Source: Ignelater luminosus (Eukaryota > Arthropoda > Insecta > Coleoptera > Elateridae). Taken from it: 64,000 bases of DNA. Under the pieces are notes generated by a model. It was given only the letters and a program-made list of their open reading frames with translations, was not told the origin of the DNA and searched no databases. Below are positions 1 to 10,519 of this stretch, piece by piece. How positions within the stretch are numbered: position 1 is the first letter of the stretch; every line of letters starts with the position of its first letter. A program made the translations under genes and the position numbers. The stretch covers positions 140,449 to 204,448 of the forward strand of contig VTPC01090583.1 in the NCBI GenBank assembly GCA_011009095.1, in the 5' to 3' direction.

Positions 1-96
1 ATCATACCCGGTCAAAGGCAGTCCTAAAATCAGCCAAAGTGCTCTACGTAAGATGAAAACTGTCCTTAATCTCCTAAATTAGCCTGTAAATTTCCT

Positions 97-345
97 CTAT
101 TGTCCTCTATGTTTTAAAAAGCCTGCCTGCCTGTTTGCTGCTAGCTTGTACCTCTCAGGTACTATATGTAGCTTGCACACCAAAATTCTCTTATATACTT
201 TGGAGAATACGCTTGCTAGAGCTTCTTGTAGGGGACTACGGGAGTACACTGACTTTTTGCTTAGCTTCTGAAGTGCTAACGCCTCTTCCAAAATGAGGTG
301 GAGAGGAGGCAGGACAAGCTCGTCTATTCTTACTTCCGCAACCAT
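97..345 (-). other. Unassigned 82-codon open frame next to a LINE remnant
   Basis: An open frame on the reverse strand encodes a leucine-, lysine- and arginine-rich peptide with no motif I recognise. It lies directly downstream, on the same strand, of the reverse transcriptase remnant at 500-1005, so it could be the decayed 3' part of that LINE. I cannot match it to an RT thumb or a zinc knuckle, so this is inference from position only. A host exon is not supported by any visible splice or start signal. Confidence 0.2.
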
Positions 346-499
346 ACCATGTAAGCTCCTCCGCGTCTTATAAAATTGCTAAAATCGATGGTAGGTAGAT
401 AATAATTTTGTGTTGCTCAAGGGGATATACCTCATTTTATTTATACCGCTCTTGGTATGTTTTGATTGTTAATGTCTACCGTTAGGTTCTGGCCAAGCT

Positions 500-1005
500 T
501 CCCTTTTACTTAAAGAAATTGTAAATTTACTTTGAGAAGTTCATTGTTCGATTGATGTTATGACCGTCGTTAATTTTCTTTCCAGTTCGCACCGGCTTTC
601 ACTTTGTACCATTATTGTTGTATCCACGTCAAGACTGTAAAGCAGAGGTTCCAATATAGAACCCTACGGGTAGCCTCTCATCGGTAGTTTTTGAGCGAGT
701 GTTCGATGTTTCTATTTTCACCAATCTCCCATTTAGAGAGGTAGGCTTTTTAGTATTCCTACTAGTTTATGGGGTATGCCAATACTGTGAAGTTGGCTAA
801 TGGTGCTGGCATATATTTCGATGCCTTTTGAATAGTTTGGACAGGTTTCTTTGTGGCCTGAATCGTGCTTCGTCCTGCTCGAAAGCCGCATTGATCTTCA
901 GTGTGAACCCACATGTACGATCTTATTATATTATCATCTTTTCTAATATTTTGTCAAGGACTAGTTCAATTGTTACCACATATTTTCAAGACATCTTCTG
1001 ATGAT
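500..1005 (-). mobile_element. LINE remnant, reverse transcriptase fingers and palm
   Basis: Reading the reverse strand, the peptide QCGFRAGRST (positions 861-893) matches the conserved RT motif of non-LTR retrotransposons with the usual GFR-x-GRST pattern. It is preceded by a segment resembling the VLDKILEK helix found just upstream in LINE RTs. Further on (about 500-690) a degraded GxPxGSxLxPLLYSLD segment corresponds to the PQGSVLGPLL motif, followed by a DTT segment at the catalytic aspartate region. Several frameshifts and stops break it. The layout suits the Jockey/R1/I superfamily; I cannot fix the clade. The endonuclease and the 3' end are not recognisable. Confidence 0.7.
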
Positions 1006-1873
1006 ATACAAAAGTAAATTTGAAAACATTTTGCTATAATAAATAATTTAAAGAGTTTGTCAGCTCGCTAAATGATATCAATAACTAACTATGCCATTAA
1101 AAGATAACCACGCTATCTAGGTGAACACACAACAACTACAAAAAGCCTCTCTAACAAGAGAAAATACTATCAAAAATGCTAGATCACACAAACAGAAAAG
1201 TTAACCACGCAAAACGTGTAACAAATGTAAAAAGTTAACGTTACAGTGTACAGCAGACTTGTTTGTTTATAATTCAAAGATGAGTTGTTAGATTTCTTAC
1301 AAAGAATTTTCAATTGAATAGAATTGACCGATGTCAGCTCTAGGACACTTAATGACATTTTGAAAGTTTTATTGTATTGTCTACTAGTGGAGGATAGACA
1401 ACTGTGGGAAGGACTTAAGTATTATGTTCCATAATTAATTTCTTACACTTCTCAGACACTTGCTTTTTGTATTTTTTGTACTATCATTGTTCTTACCTTT
1501 TCTGCTTTTTTCTGCTCAGTTTGATTTCTCTTTGGTTATTTTTCTTTGTATCTTAGGTAGCAGTTCTTAGCTTTGAATTTTTCTGAAACAAGTTTTTTTC
1601 TTGATGATAAGTACTCTTCTTCATAGCAATATCATTTTCTAAGGTAATAACCCCAATTTGTAGAGTAGCGTGTGGATCTGAACAATAATATCTTATCTTC
1701 CAGTTGTAATTTGAACGGGTGTACCTTCTGTTAAACCGCGACCTAATATTTTATTTCTTTTAGATTACGTTCTATTATCATTTATTAGAAAATTTAGATG
1801 TAGTATCTGAAGTTCCACCAGTATCGTCATAGTACCTTCTTTTTTTTAAACTTTCTAATTCTTTTTGAATTTC
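1006..1873. other. AT-rich stretch, nothing recognised
   Basis: AT-rich sequence with many stops in all frames and T-rich runs after 1440. I see no motif, repeat or RNA gene in it. Confidence 0.5.
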
Positions 1874-2455
1874 CTAAGGCTTGTCTAAAAGAATTCTTAG
1901 AATATCAAAAATATTTTTGCAGTTCTGCTTAATTCTACAGAGCAAGAATTTGCAGCGATGTTCTATCATAAGAGTTCCTAACTGTAATATCTTCAGCTCG
2001 ACATCAATATCAAGGCTTAAAAACTGCAAAGCAGATAAAAGAATAATCTGCAAACAAACTGGTTCAACATTTAATGAACGAAAAAGAATCTTGCTGTTAA
2101 AAATGACAAGAGTATTTTTGGGGGGGGGCAAGAATTCCCTTTATGTCTATAAATCTAAGATTGGAAAGATTGAATATAATGTGTATTTCATCAAGTCTCT
2201 AACAAGTAGGTTTGTCGATCTGGAAATCACATCATAACAAACGATAAAGACTACTGGAGCTAATTATCATCTGTGTACCTGAAAATAAACATTTTTGATA
2301 AGCTTGAGACAGACAACACTATTATTAAGTTAACTCTTGACCGATTGGCATTGCAAGTTTGTACTTGTGAAAGCCCCTCTATGCTAATTAGTACGAAGAT
2401 CAAATTTTGTTTGGTATTAAAACCTTTTTACGACCGCCTTTTATATACGAACTAG
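1874..2455. other. Overlapping small open frames with a G9 run, unassigned
   Basis: Two open frames overlap here on opposite strands: 118 codons forward (1881-2237) and 85 codons reverse (1874-2131). A forward 60-codon frame follows at 2273-2455. None shows a domain I recognise. A run of nine G at 2120-2128 lies inside both longer frames and is striking in such AT-rich DNA; such a run is prone to length change. The reverse frame is helix-like and leucine-rich, which could reflect an old transposon, but nothing decides this. Confidence 0.2.
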
Positions 2456-4479
2456 ATAGAGAAGATACAAATAGCCATATACTGGAACCAATTACGTCTT
2501 CGTGATTTGAATTTTAATAATATGAAAAGAATGCTTATTCTCCATTTATATTTAAAGTTATGAAAAGGCTGCATATTTATGATCATAAATTTCCAATATT
2601 AAAGAGTGTAGAGTTGCGAATACGCGGAGTCGTACCCTATCCAGCATAATGCAGAAAGCAAAAATTCGAAGATCAAAGCGAACTGATTTTGTTTGAAAGC
2701 TATTAATAGTCAATTAATCAATGAGTACATAGATTGAGCAACGTAAACTATTTGGCGTATGCCTGTTAAAAATATTGGTTTGTAAACATTCCCAAAGTGA
2801 GCGCGGACTAAACTTGCTCCCGGTAATGTTATTGTAAAACGAATAATTAAAGTAAAATTCCGTAATCAGAATTGAGAAATTAATTATCGAAATTTTACAC
2901 AGCCTCTAGCTGTTTTTATTGCACTGTACAGTATAGCAAGAAGTAGAAGCCATAACACTGTTATATTATTGTTTTTGTTAAAAAGTATCCCAATCGGTGT
3001 TTTGAATATATTAATAATACTTCAATATTCTAATAAGACATATACACTAAAAATTTAAAGCTTCTTGCTTGTTTCACATAATTATCTAGAAGCTCCTTCA
3101 TATAAAAAAGGAACTAAAGAGGATTTCTTTAAATAAACGTTTCTATAGACTACAAAATATTACAGATCGACAGAAACTTAGTAGTATTCAATAGCTGTCT
3201 CTGAAAGCACTTATAACGAGGAAAAGTAATACCGATGTACTATGTATTATATGAAAAACTAAAATAAGTCACTTTAATTCTGTAAGACTCCCATTTAACT
3301 TATGAATTTCTTATGTACTTAAGGCGATTACGATCTTTCGAAGTTGAATAAAATATTAGTGTTTTAACAAAAAATAGCGCGGGACTGAAAGTATTCAATT
3401 AACTATCTATCTACTTCACGAGCCGTTATATAAAATCGGTTGTTTTGAACATTCCTTTTGGAAATATTATGCTTTGCAGTTCTGTTAGAAATTTAAGCGA
3501 AAATATTTTATGTTTCAGATTCTTATATTAAATTTAATTAAAATTGATGTTTATAATATTACATGTTTGAAGGATAAGTAAGGATAAATAGACTTTTTCC
3601 TTTTCTATTCTATACTACCAGAAGAAATGTATAAAAATAGTAAAAATAAACCGTGCCTACGTTTGCAATAGAAGGCACTAAAATGAAATTTTATATTCTT
3701 TTCTAATCTTCCTCAAATTAATTTTGTCTCTTTCGTTTCCTTAATGTTTACGACTGTACATACAGATGCTGAGAAGAGTTGCCACTCCTTTGACAAAATG
3801 CAAAGCGAGCAGTATAAACGTCTTTATGTTGTATATATCCAGTCCCTTCCTTATGGTGTAACTGAAATGTGTATTTCACAATCGGTTACGCTTAATTAAA
3901 AGCATCAGCAGCTGAAAAATTGTCTTGCAGTGGCTACCGCAATTATTAGGGTGTAGCAACAATGCTGTTTTTAACTAAGCAAAACCGTTTTAAATTGCAC
4001 CGTAAAGACATACCTTTACTCCCCTAAATCAACAAGTTGAATGCTCTACTGTTATTACACTGATTCCCTCTTCTGTTAGGCGAGCTTAAATTGCCTGATA
4101 GATTTTCAACCTCATCTTATCGTATTCACTTAATAAGTGGAAAGAGATCTCCACATCCTTTCGGTAATTTCAACACATAAGGTCTTCCTCTACATCCATG
4201 AATGACAGGTGTCTTCATATCGTGTAGCAGCCAATTAAAATTTCACTTAAAATACTTATGACCTTTAGTTTTTTTGCGTCTGACATGAGCTGTAGTAAGT
4301 TTAACTTCTTTAAAAACAATAATTTTCTCGGTGCCTAAAAACTGAGAGAAGTTTCTCTTATCTTCTCAGTGTGTTCATGCTCCTCCCCTACAACATTTCT
4401 TTTCCAACGTTTCTGCTTCTTACTCTAGTTTTGCCCTGCATTCAGTTACTCTGTAAGTTAACAAACAAAAGATGTCTTT
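2456..4479. other. 2 kb AT-rich stretch, nothing recognised
   Basis: No open frame of interest, no clear repeat and no RNA gene is visible. It could be intron or intergenic DNA. Confidence 0.5.
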
Positions 4480-5270
4480 GCTAACTGGACTAGCCTAGAG
4501 GTGACCCATATGGATTTCTTTGCCAAATCATAAGCTAATTTTCCGTAAGGAGCTATGACTTTTTCCTTTATCCAAGAATCAAGGTCACAAGGTCCTGAAT
4601 GAGATTATTGCTGTCGATGTTCGTTTTCATTACACTGATAAAGTTTGAATACAATCAACGGAAGTTTGCTTTACACTGGTCGGCCTTATTACTGAGACAC
4701 ACTGTATTCCAAGTCTTTTATAATCTAAAATATGCTTAAAGACTGATTTCTCAAAAATGGCTATCGGTTTGACCATACCATTTCGTCGACATGAGACGTT
4801 CTATTCTCTACCACCTGCTAAAGAGAGTCATCTTAGTTTTGAAAAGGTTGACTGAGAAACCAATTTCATTACATCATCTTTCTATAATCCTATAAGTAGC
4901 TTTCATTTTATCACAAACGACATCTAGGGGACTACTGTGCATGTTTGAGTATGTAAGACAGACATCATAATAATGGCATCTCTTGTGCATCCTTATGTTT
5001 ATCTGCCAGTCCTCTAGAGCTAAGCCGTGTAAAAGACCCCAAAATTGTACTCTTACCCTTGTCAAATCTTTTTTAAGCTCATCCTTTGCCAAATTCATAA
5101 AGAGTTTTAGATCACAGCCCTGATAAACCTTGTCTACCTAAAAGTCACTTTAACACTTTTTCTTTGACTGCTACAGCAACGTAGGAACTGCAGGACTCTG
5201 CAAACACATAGTAACCATTTTGGTTATATCAAACGCTCTTTTGGTATTATGAGCTCTGAGAAGTCTTGCT
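4480..5270 (-). mobile_element. LINE remnant, RT palm domain
   Basis: On the reverse strand, a 74-codon open frame (4874-5098) aligns with the palm of an insect LINE RT. It has a segment matching the LLW-LVVDDLL motif (GLLHGLALEDW), then CHYYDVCLTYS at the place of the GYADDICLL catalytic box, with the double aspartate not preserved. After one frame change comes EIGFSVNLFKTKMTLF, the usual GLSVNPxKTxxVxF motif. Upstream at about 5230-5270 the peptide AFDITKM matches the AFDNTS-type motif. This order (AFD, palm, NP-KT) is diagnostic for a non-LTR RT. The family resembles R1/LOA/Jockey-type elements common in insects. Stops and shifts are numerous and no ends are visible. Confidence 0.65.
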
Positions 5271-6560
5271 ACTTATAGTGGGGAACACTCTGTTCTTTGT
5301 ATACGATGACGTAAATGTGTTTTCGCTAACCTACTCGGTATTGTTATTATAAGCTGCACCACCTGTAAATTTTTTCCAATTTTTAAATTTATTGCGTTGA
5401 CACCTCTTTACTGGTACTCTAGCTGTCTAGGCATTTATGCTGTTGTTTTAATAGCAAACTTTATTTGTTTTTATTGCGTCTTTCTGATTTTAAATTATCA
5501 AAAGGGCTAAATATAGACAATTAGCTAGGGAAGAGGGAAGTGTCATTATTGCTTTCTTAAAGTAACATCTATGAACTCAAGAGCCACTATATCAACCAAC
5601 TGCACTTTGCATATGATACACTACGGAGTGGGTTTTCTACAATCAAAGAAAGGGCAAGATGCTAACGCATTTTATTCCCACATTAGTCCGTCGCATAATT
5701 AACCAACATACATGCAGGTGCAGACCAATCGTCTTCACACCAACAAGATGACTTACATGATCGCTTGTGGGATCAATACGATGCAGCAATCTCGTGCGCT
5801 GCAAAGTGTCCTCTTATAGCTGTGTCAAGTCAACCACAAAACGAATTATTTCTCTAATAACAATACTATGAATAATATACCTTACCTTCGTGCAATAATT
5901 GATTATTTTGTGCAAGAGACAGTATTTTCGCAGTTCTAGACAGCATTTTTGCAAACACATTTAACAAACGTAACACACTCTGATTATAACCATAACCTCA
6001 AATATTGCACATGCGTTGGTAGTTCTTAAGGCAACAAAAACGTAACATAGGTGACAAAAGCTACGTCCAAAAATAACTTGTTCTTTTAAGGAAAACAAGG
6101 TAATGAGAGATACGCCTCACGCTATCTCGAAGAACACTGCCTAAATAAATTACATTAATGTTTTTCTGCATAGAACTGACATCAGTGAAGTGCAAAACCG
6201 ACGTAACTCAAATATGTAAAATTTGTAGATACACTTGTGATGCCCTAAGCCCTCGCTATCTCTATTCCTACTCACAATTAAAGATTAAATTAAAATATGC
6301 AACTCTTCTAGTCATTCAAAGTGGCTAATATTTTTTAAATTTATTACATAAAACTTCCTTTAGTCGTCCACGTGTTCACAAATCATAATCGCAAAATTCG
6401 AAACTCAACATTTGCTCAAGTGACATGTCAATCGATCGGGTTTGAGGAGAGGGTCACAACAAACTCACTTGCAGGTGGTGCAATCGTCGGGGTCAAACGT
6501 TATGAGCATTTCTTTAAAGCACTGCCATCACCCACAGACTCTTAATGATTTTACAATTTA
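5271..6560. other. Unassigned stretch between LINE remnants
   Basis: Mostly AT-rich with no assigned motif. The part at 6420-6540 is richer in G and C and borders the telomere-type repeat, so it may be the decayed 5' end of the following LINE or of an older insertion. I cannot support a gene. Confidence 0.35.
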
Positions 6561-6586
6561 GATTAGGTTAGTTTATGTTAGCTAAG
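6561..6586 (+). repeat. Short degenerate TTAGG-type tract
   Basis: The tract reads GATTAGGTTAG followed by decayed copies such as TTATGTTAGC. Its words match the GGTTA 5-bp unit of the insect telomere repeat. It sits at the 5' edge of the first R1-like LINE, just as longer tracts flank the next copies. Alone it would be too short to call; the repeated association with LINE ends makes it worth marking. Confidence 0.45.
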
Positions 6587-8033
6587 ACCAGGCGCACAAG
6601 GAAGCTCTGTGTACTGGCTACTATAGATGTTGGGAATGCATTTAACTCTGCTAGTTGGAAGAAAATTATTGGGGCACTAGAAAAGCGAGAACAAATATAA
6701 TAAAAAGTTATTTGCAAAATGGGCACACAGTACTTGCAAACTGCGAAGGTAAAAATGAAGCCATAAAGACTAATAGTGGAATTCCATAAGGATCCGTGCT
6801 AAGACCCCTCTTATGAGACATCCTATACGATGGCGTACTAAGAATCCCCAGTTCCGAAAGGCGAGACACGCATTTGGGGGCGACCTAGCGGTAATAGTGA
6901 CCGCAAAAGAAGAAAACGTATTGCAAAAAAAAATAAATGGAATCCTAGAAGCGATAAACAAATGAATGGAGCTGAATAAACTCTAAGTGGCCCCAGAAAA
7001 GACGGAGGCGGTTCACTCTAGTGGCGGAAGAGTGGTTCCACCAATCAACATAAAAATACGCAACAAAAATAAATTAAATACCTACGTATAACGATGGACA
7101 AAAACCTAAGCTTTAGAGAGCGCATAAATCAAACTGCCAGACGGATACTAGCATCAGTGGCGCATTCCATTATGCTATACGCTGCACCGGCGTGGATAAA
7201 TAAGCTAAAAATAGCAAAGTATTGCAGCAAGCTGCAGAAGATACAGAAGATACAGAAGAAGCTTGCCATAAAAATAACTGGAGCATATATAACCACAACC
7301 AGTGAAGCTCTTTTAGTAATATTGAGACTGCTACCGATTGAGCTAATGGCAAGGGAACGAAAAGAGGTATACGAAGCGGATTCGAATAACTGAAACAAAA
7401 AAAAAGCTCGAACACAAACAATAATAAGATGGCAACTAGCATGGGACGAAAACGGGAAAACGAGAACAGAGAGAAATGGCCGAAGATACTAATACCAAAT
7501 ATCAGAAAATGGCGAATTGGACATTTATGTCATTCAAGTGCTAACAGGTCACGGTAGCACGGTAGTCAATACATACCTAAAATCCATCAAAAAGACAAAA
7601 ACTGAAGAATCCAGATTCTGTAAGTACAGCCCGGATGACGTAAAATATGCCATATTCAGATGCAGCAAATGGAACAGAGAAAGGATTCAAATCGAAACGG
7701 CAATAGGGGAATCACTAGTGCCCGAAAATATCATAGACGAAATACTAGGAAGCCAACAGTGGAATTTAATAGCCGGATTCCTGTAAAAGGTTATAAAAAT
7801 CAGAATGCAGAAGGAAAGAGAACGATAAAAGAGTAATTCACGACGGAAATGAAGAAAGCCGTTAACACCAATATGCCTAAGATGCCCAAAAGCAATACTC
7901 GCGGATCTTCCTGATTATTCATGCACCTGGTAAGGGGGAAAGTTTTAGATATCGTGTCAGTATAGTCGGGCATATCATGTCGTACGGGCGCCGTAGTATC
8001 CATGGGGATTTTCTCCAACTCTCGAGAAAGAAA
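6587..8033 (+). mobile_element. R1-like LINE copy A, 5'-truncated
   Basis: The copy opens inside the RT with DVGNAFNSASWKK (6626-6664), the D-x-x-NAFN motif of the palm. About 7075-7393 reads YLR-x-TMDKNLSFRERINQTA, then HSIMLYAAPAWI and a run ending in LLPIELMARER, the order found in R1-clade elements after the RT. The expected stretch between the NQTA and RILASV segments is missing, so there is an internal deletion. At 7517-7786 follow LTGHGS and a cysteine/histidine-poor version of the C-terminal zinc-knuckle region (FCKYSPDDVKYAIFRCSKW), ending in WNLIAGFL. The catalytic double-aspartate box is not readable. The 3' untranslated part holds GATTTTCTCC (around 8007), also seen in copy B. Its 3' end runs directly into the TTAGG tract at 8034. 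Confidence 0.85.
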
Positions 8034-8078
8034 GGTTAGGTTAGGTTAGGTTAAGTGAGATTAGGTAAGGTTAGGTTG
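8034..8078 (+). repeat. Degenerate TTAGG telomere-type array (45 bp)
   Basis: Nine 5-bp units of GGTTA type can be read, the first four perfect and later ones altered (for example GTGAGATTAGG). The tract lies exactly between the 3' end of LINE copy A and the truncated 5' end of copy B. The insect telomere repeat is TTAGG, so this is an interstitial telomere-type tract. It could also be a TTAGG-like word introduced with LINE integration. Confidence 0.75.
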
Positions 8079-9566
8079 GTACGGGAAAATGGAAGAACCA
8101 AATATAGGCCGATCTGTCTAATAGACATACTGGGGAAGGTGCTAGAGGCTTTAATACTAAAAAGTCTAAGAGAAAAGTTAGAGGATAAAGGAGATATCTC
8201 TCCAAGACAGTACGGTTTTAAAAAAAGGAAATCGACACTTCACCCCATGGACAAAATTATCCAGAAAGTAAAAAAAAAAAATAAAAAGCAAAGCAACAAA
8301 AAATAGAGAATTTTATATACTAATATCACTGGATAATAAAAATGCTTTCAACACAGCAAGATGGGATGGAATCGGGGAAAATCTAAAAACCTAATAAACA
8401 TTATTAGTGGCTACCTAAGCGAGAGAAAACTAGTACTTAGTGATGGAAGGCAACGAAAAACTTACTGTGGAGTCCCTCAGGGCTCCCTCCTTGGACCAAA
8501 TCTGTGGAATGTATACTTCGATAAAATTACTACCACAAGGTTGCCCACAGAAGCAGAAATGTTATGTCATGCGGATGACACCGCCTTAATTATAATCGGC
8601 TGGAGCGAGGAGGAACTAATAAGAACAGTAGAATTATCCCTAAAAAGCATCAACGAAGAAATAAAGAGAAAGAAACTTGAATTCGCCGCACAGAAAACAG
8701 AAATGATTATTCTATACGGAGCTAGAAGACTAAAGAATCTAGAAATAAATTTTTTTGGCAGAACAATAAGCAAAGAGAACATTAAATATCTCGGGGTTTG
8801 TTTTAATAAAAACGCAAGCATGGTTACACATGTTGAATTTGCCAAGTGTAAAGCGGAAATGACAGTTGAAGCGTTAGCTAGAATAATGCCTAGGGCAAGA
8901 GGTCCACTAGCAAGCAAAAGAAGGGTCCTGAGAGAATCTGGGCATGCTATATTATTATATGCAGCGCCCATATGGGAAAACTTCCTCAAATATAAAAAAT
9001 ATAGGAAAAAATTGGTATCGACACAAAGGAAAATGTGCATTGGTATTAGTTCTGCTTATTCAACGGTCTCAGCGGTGGCGGCGCAGGTAATAGCACAAAC
9101 AATACCTATAGATATCATGGCGAAACAAAGAAGTACAAGATTTAGAGATAAAGAGATTAACAAACAAGACATATTAAACGATGCATTAACAAAATGGCAG
9201 GAGGAAGAAAACATTGCTGCTTGAACTAGAAGATTAATTAAAGATATAAAACCATGGTATGAAAAGAAGCACGGGAACGTAGAATACTGGCTGACACAAT
9301 TTCTGACAGGTCACGGGAGTTATGGAGCATATCTGTTCAGAATAAACAAAAGAGATAATGACAGATGCAACGTCAAGGATGATGCCGAACATACAATCTT
9401 TTATTGCAGAAGATGGGAGGAACGTAGAACAGGTTTAAACAACAAGTTAGAAAGAGATATAGATCTAGACAACATAATCGACATCATGTTGGAGAAGGAG
9501 GAATACTGGAATTTAATCCAAGCTATGATTAGGGAAATACTACAAATCAAAGAAAGAGAGGATTAA
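8074..9566 (+). pseudogene. Reverse transcriptase ORF of LINE copy B
   Basis: The frame opens with NGRTKYRPICLIDILGKVLE (8088-8147), the RPI-x-L RT motif, then QYGFKKRKST. A short stretch (8304-8390) reads in the next frame as LDNKNAFNTARWDG, so two compensating frameshifts lie there. From 8361 one frame carries GVPQGSLLGPNLWN, HADDTALIII (the catalytic A-x-DD box as ADDT), KYLGVCFNK, HAILLYAAPIWE and IPIDIMAKQR. A TGA at 9222-9224 replaces an expected tryptophan in the conserved WTRRLI motif; the same frame then continues with DIKPWYEKKHG, FLTGHGS and the CNVKDDAEHTIFYC knuckle to TAA at 9564-9566. The endonuclease and ORF1 are absent because of 5' truncation. The product cannot be made as read. 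Confidence 0.88.
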
Positions 9567-9714
9567 TAAGGAATGTGTATAACGATAGAAAGAGTTCAAG
9601 AACATTAAATATAATACGACTATGGGGGCCGCCAACCCCGCATTACCTGACAGTACGGACTGACAGGTGTCTGCCGTGCAGATTTTCTCCGACCACTTAT
9701 TAAAAAAAAAAAAG
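8079..9714 (+). mobile_element. R1-like LINE copy B, 5'-truncated, with poly(A) end
   Basis: The element begins within the RT, right at the end of the TTAGG tract, and runs through the C-terminal domain and 3' untranslated region to an A12 tail near 9702-9713. It is the best-preserved retroelement of the window. The 3' untranslated region carries GATTTTCTCC (about 9680), as in copy A, which supports a shared family. RT motifs and zinc-knuckle layout fit the R1 clade, which in moths includes the telomere-specific TRAS and SART families. Whether this copy belongs to such a telomere-targeting family is inference. The next element starts immediately after the tail. Confidence 0.88.
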
Positions 9715-10475
9715 ATTGGCACGGAACACGACTAAACCAGTCACGATTTGCTGACGATATTGTTTTCATCAGTACTTCAATTAATGAATTAACAACTACG
9801 TTAGAACAACTGCATCACAGATCGACACAAATTGGATTAGAAATGAAAATAATGAGCCCAGAGCAAATAAACATTACCGTAGATAATCTGACATATCCGA
9901 GTATATATATCTCGGACACAAAATTCAATTTGGAAAAGAGAACCAAACAGCAGAAATTCCCCAAAGTGTAAGTCATAGTCGGGCAGAACTTACTAAGCTC
10001 GCGTTTATTTTCAGATCAGGAGACATCCCTTTAAATCTCAAACAAAAAGTTCTTACATACCGTCTTGAAACTATGGCCCTAACACGTCCATGTTCATGAA
10101 CAAACTTCAAGTCGCACAGCAAGTAATCAAGAGGGCTATACTTGAAATTAGCTTTAGAAATAAAGTTCCAATGAGGAGATCCGACAAAGAACACGGCTAA
10201 CGAATGTTCTAAAAAGAGTGGCCCAACTAAAATGGCGATGAGCTGATCACCTAGCCAGACAAGACAGCGGTAGATGGGCGTACAAAATCTCAGTATGGCA
10301 CCCAAAAGAGAACAAGAGGAGTGTGGGAAGACCTCAAAAAAGGTGAAGAGACGACATCAAAAAAATCGAGAGTAAAACCAAATAAAGCTGCATTGGACAG
10401 AAACATGGAAAGAATCGGAAGAGGTGTACATCCAGGTGTGGATGAACACAGGCTGAAAAGAAGAAGAAAAAGAAA
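9715..10475 (+). mobile_element. RTE-like LINE, 3' part
   Basis: The fragment starts inside the RT palm with SRFADDIVFISTS (about 9745-9780), the catalytic FADD box of RTE-type LINEs. After several breaks come VLKRVAQLKWR and GRPQKR (about 10205-10345), the conserved C-terminal region that reads RVARLKWRWAGHVAR and GRP-x-RW in this family. The final codons resemble the family's WT-x-TG terminus, followed by a short AAG/A-rich tail at 10460-10475. The copy is 5' truncated against the poly(A) of LINE copy B and ends against a TTAGG tract. Clade name is from remembered family layout. Confidence 0.8.
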
Positions 10476-10519
10476 GTTGGGTTGAGTTAGGTTAAGTTAG
10501 ATTAGGTTAGGTTAGGTTA
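10476..10519 (+). repeat. Degenerate TTAGG telomere-type array (44 bp)
   Basis: Units of GGTTA, GAGTTA, AGGTTA and AGATTA type run for about 44 bp, with the last three clean. The tract follows directly on the 3' tail of the RTE-like LINE. It is the third such tract in 4 kb. Confidence 0.7.

Noticed and set aside
8567-9040. 157-codon reverse frame opposite LINE copy B
   Set aside because: It is the complement of the RT reading frame; the forward strand has the full set of RT motifs.
8034-10519. True chromosome end
   Set aside because: The TTAGG tracts are short, degenerate and internal, with unrelated sequence for tens of kilobases on the far side.
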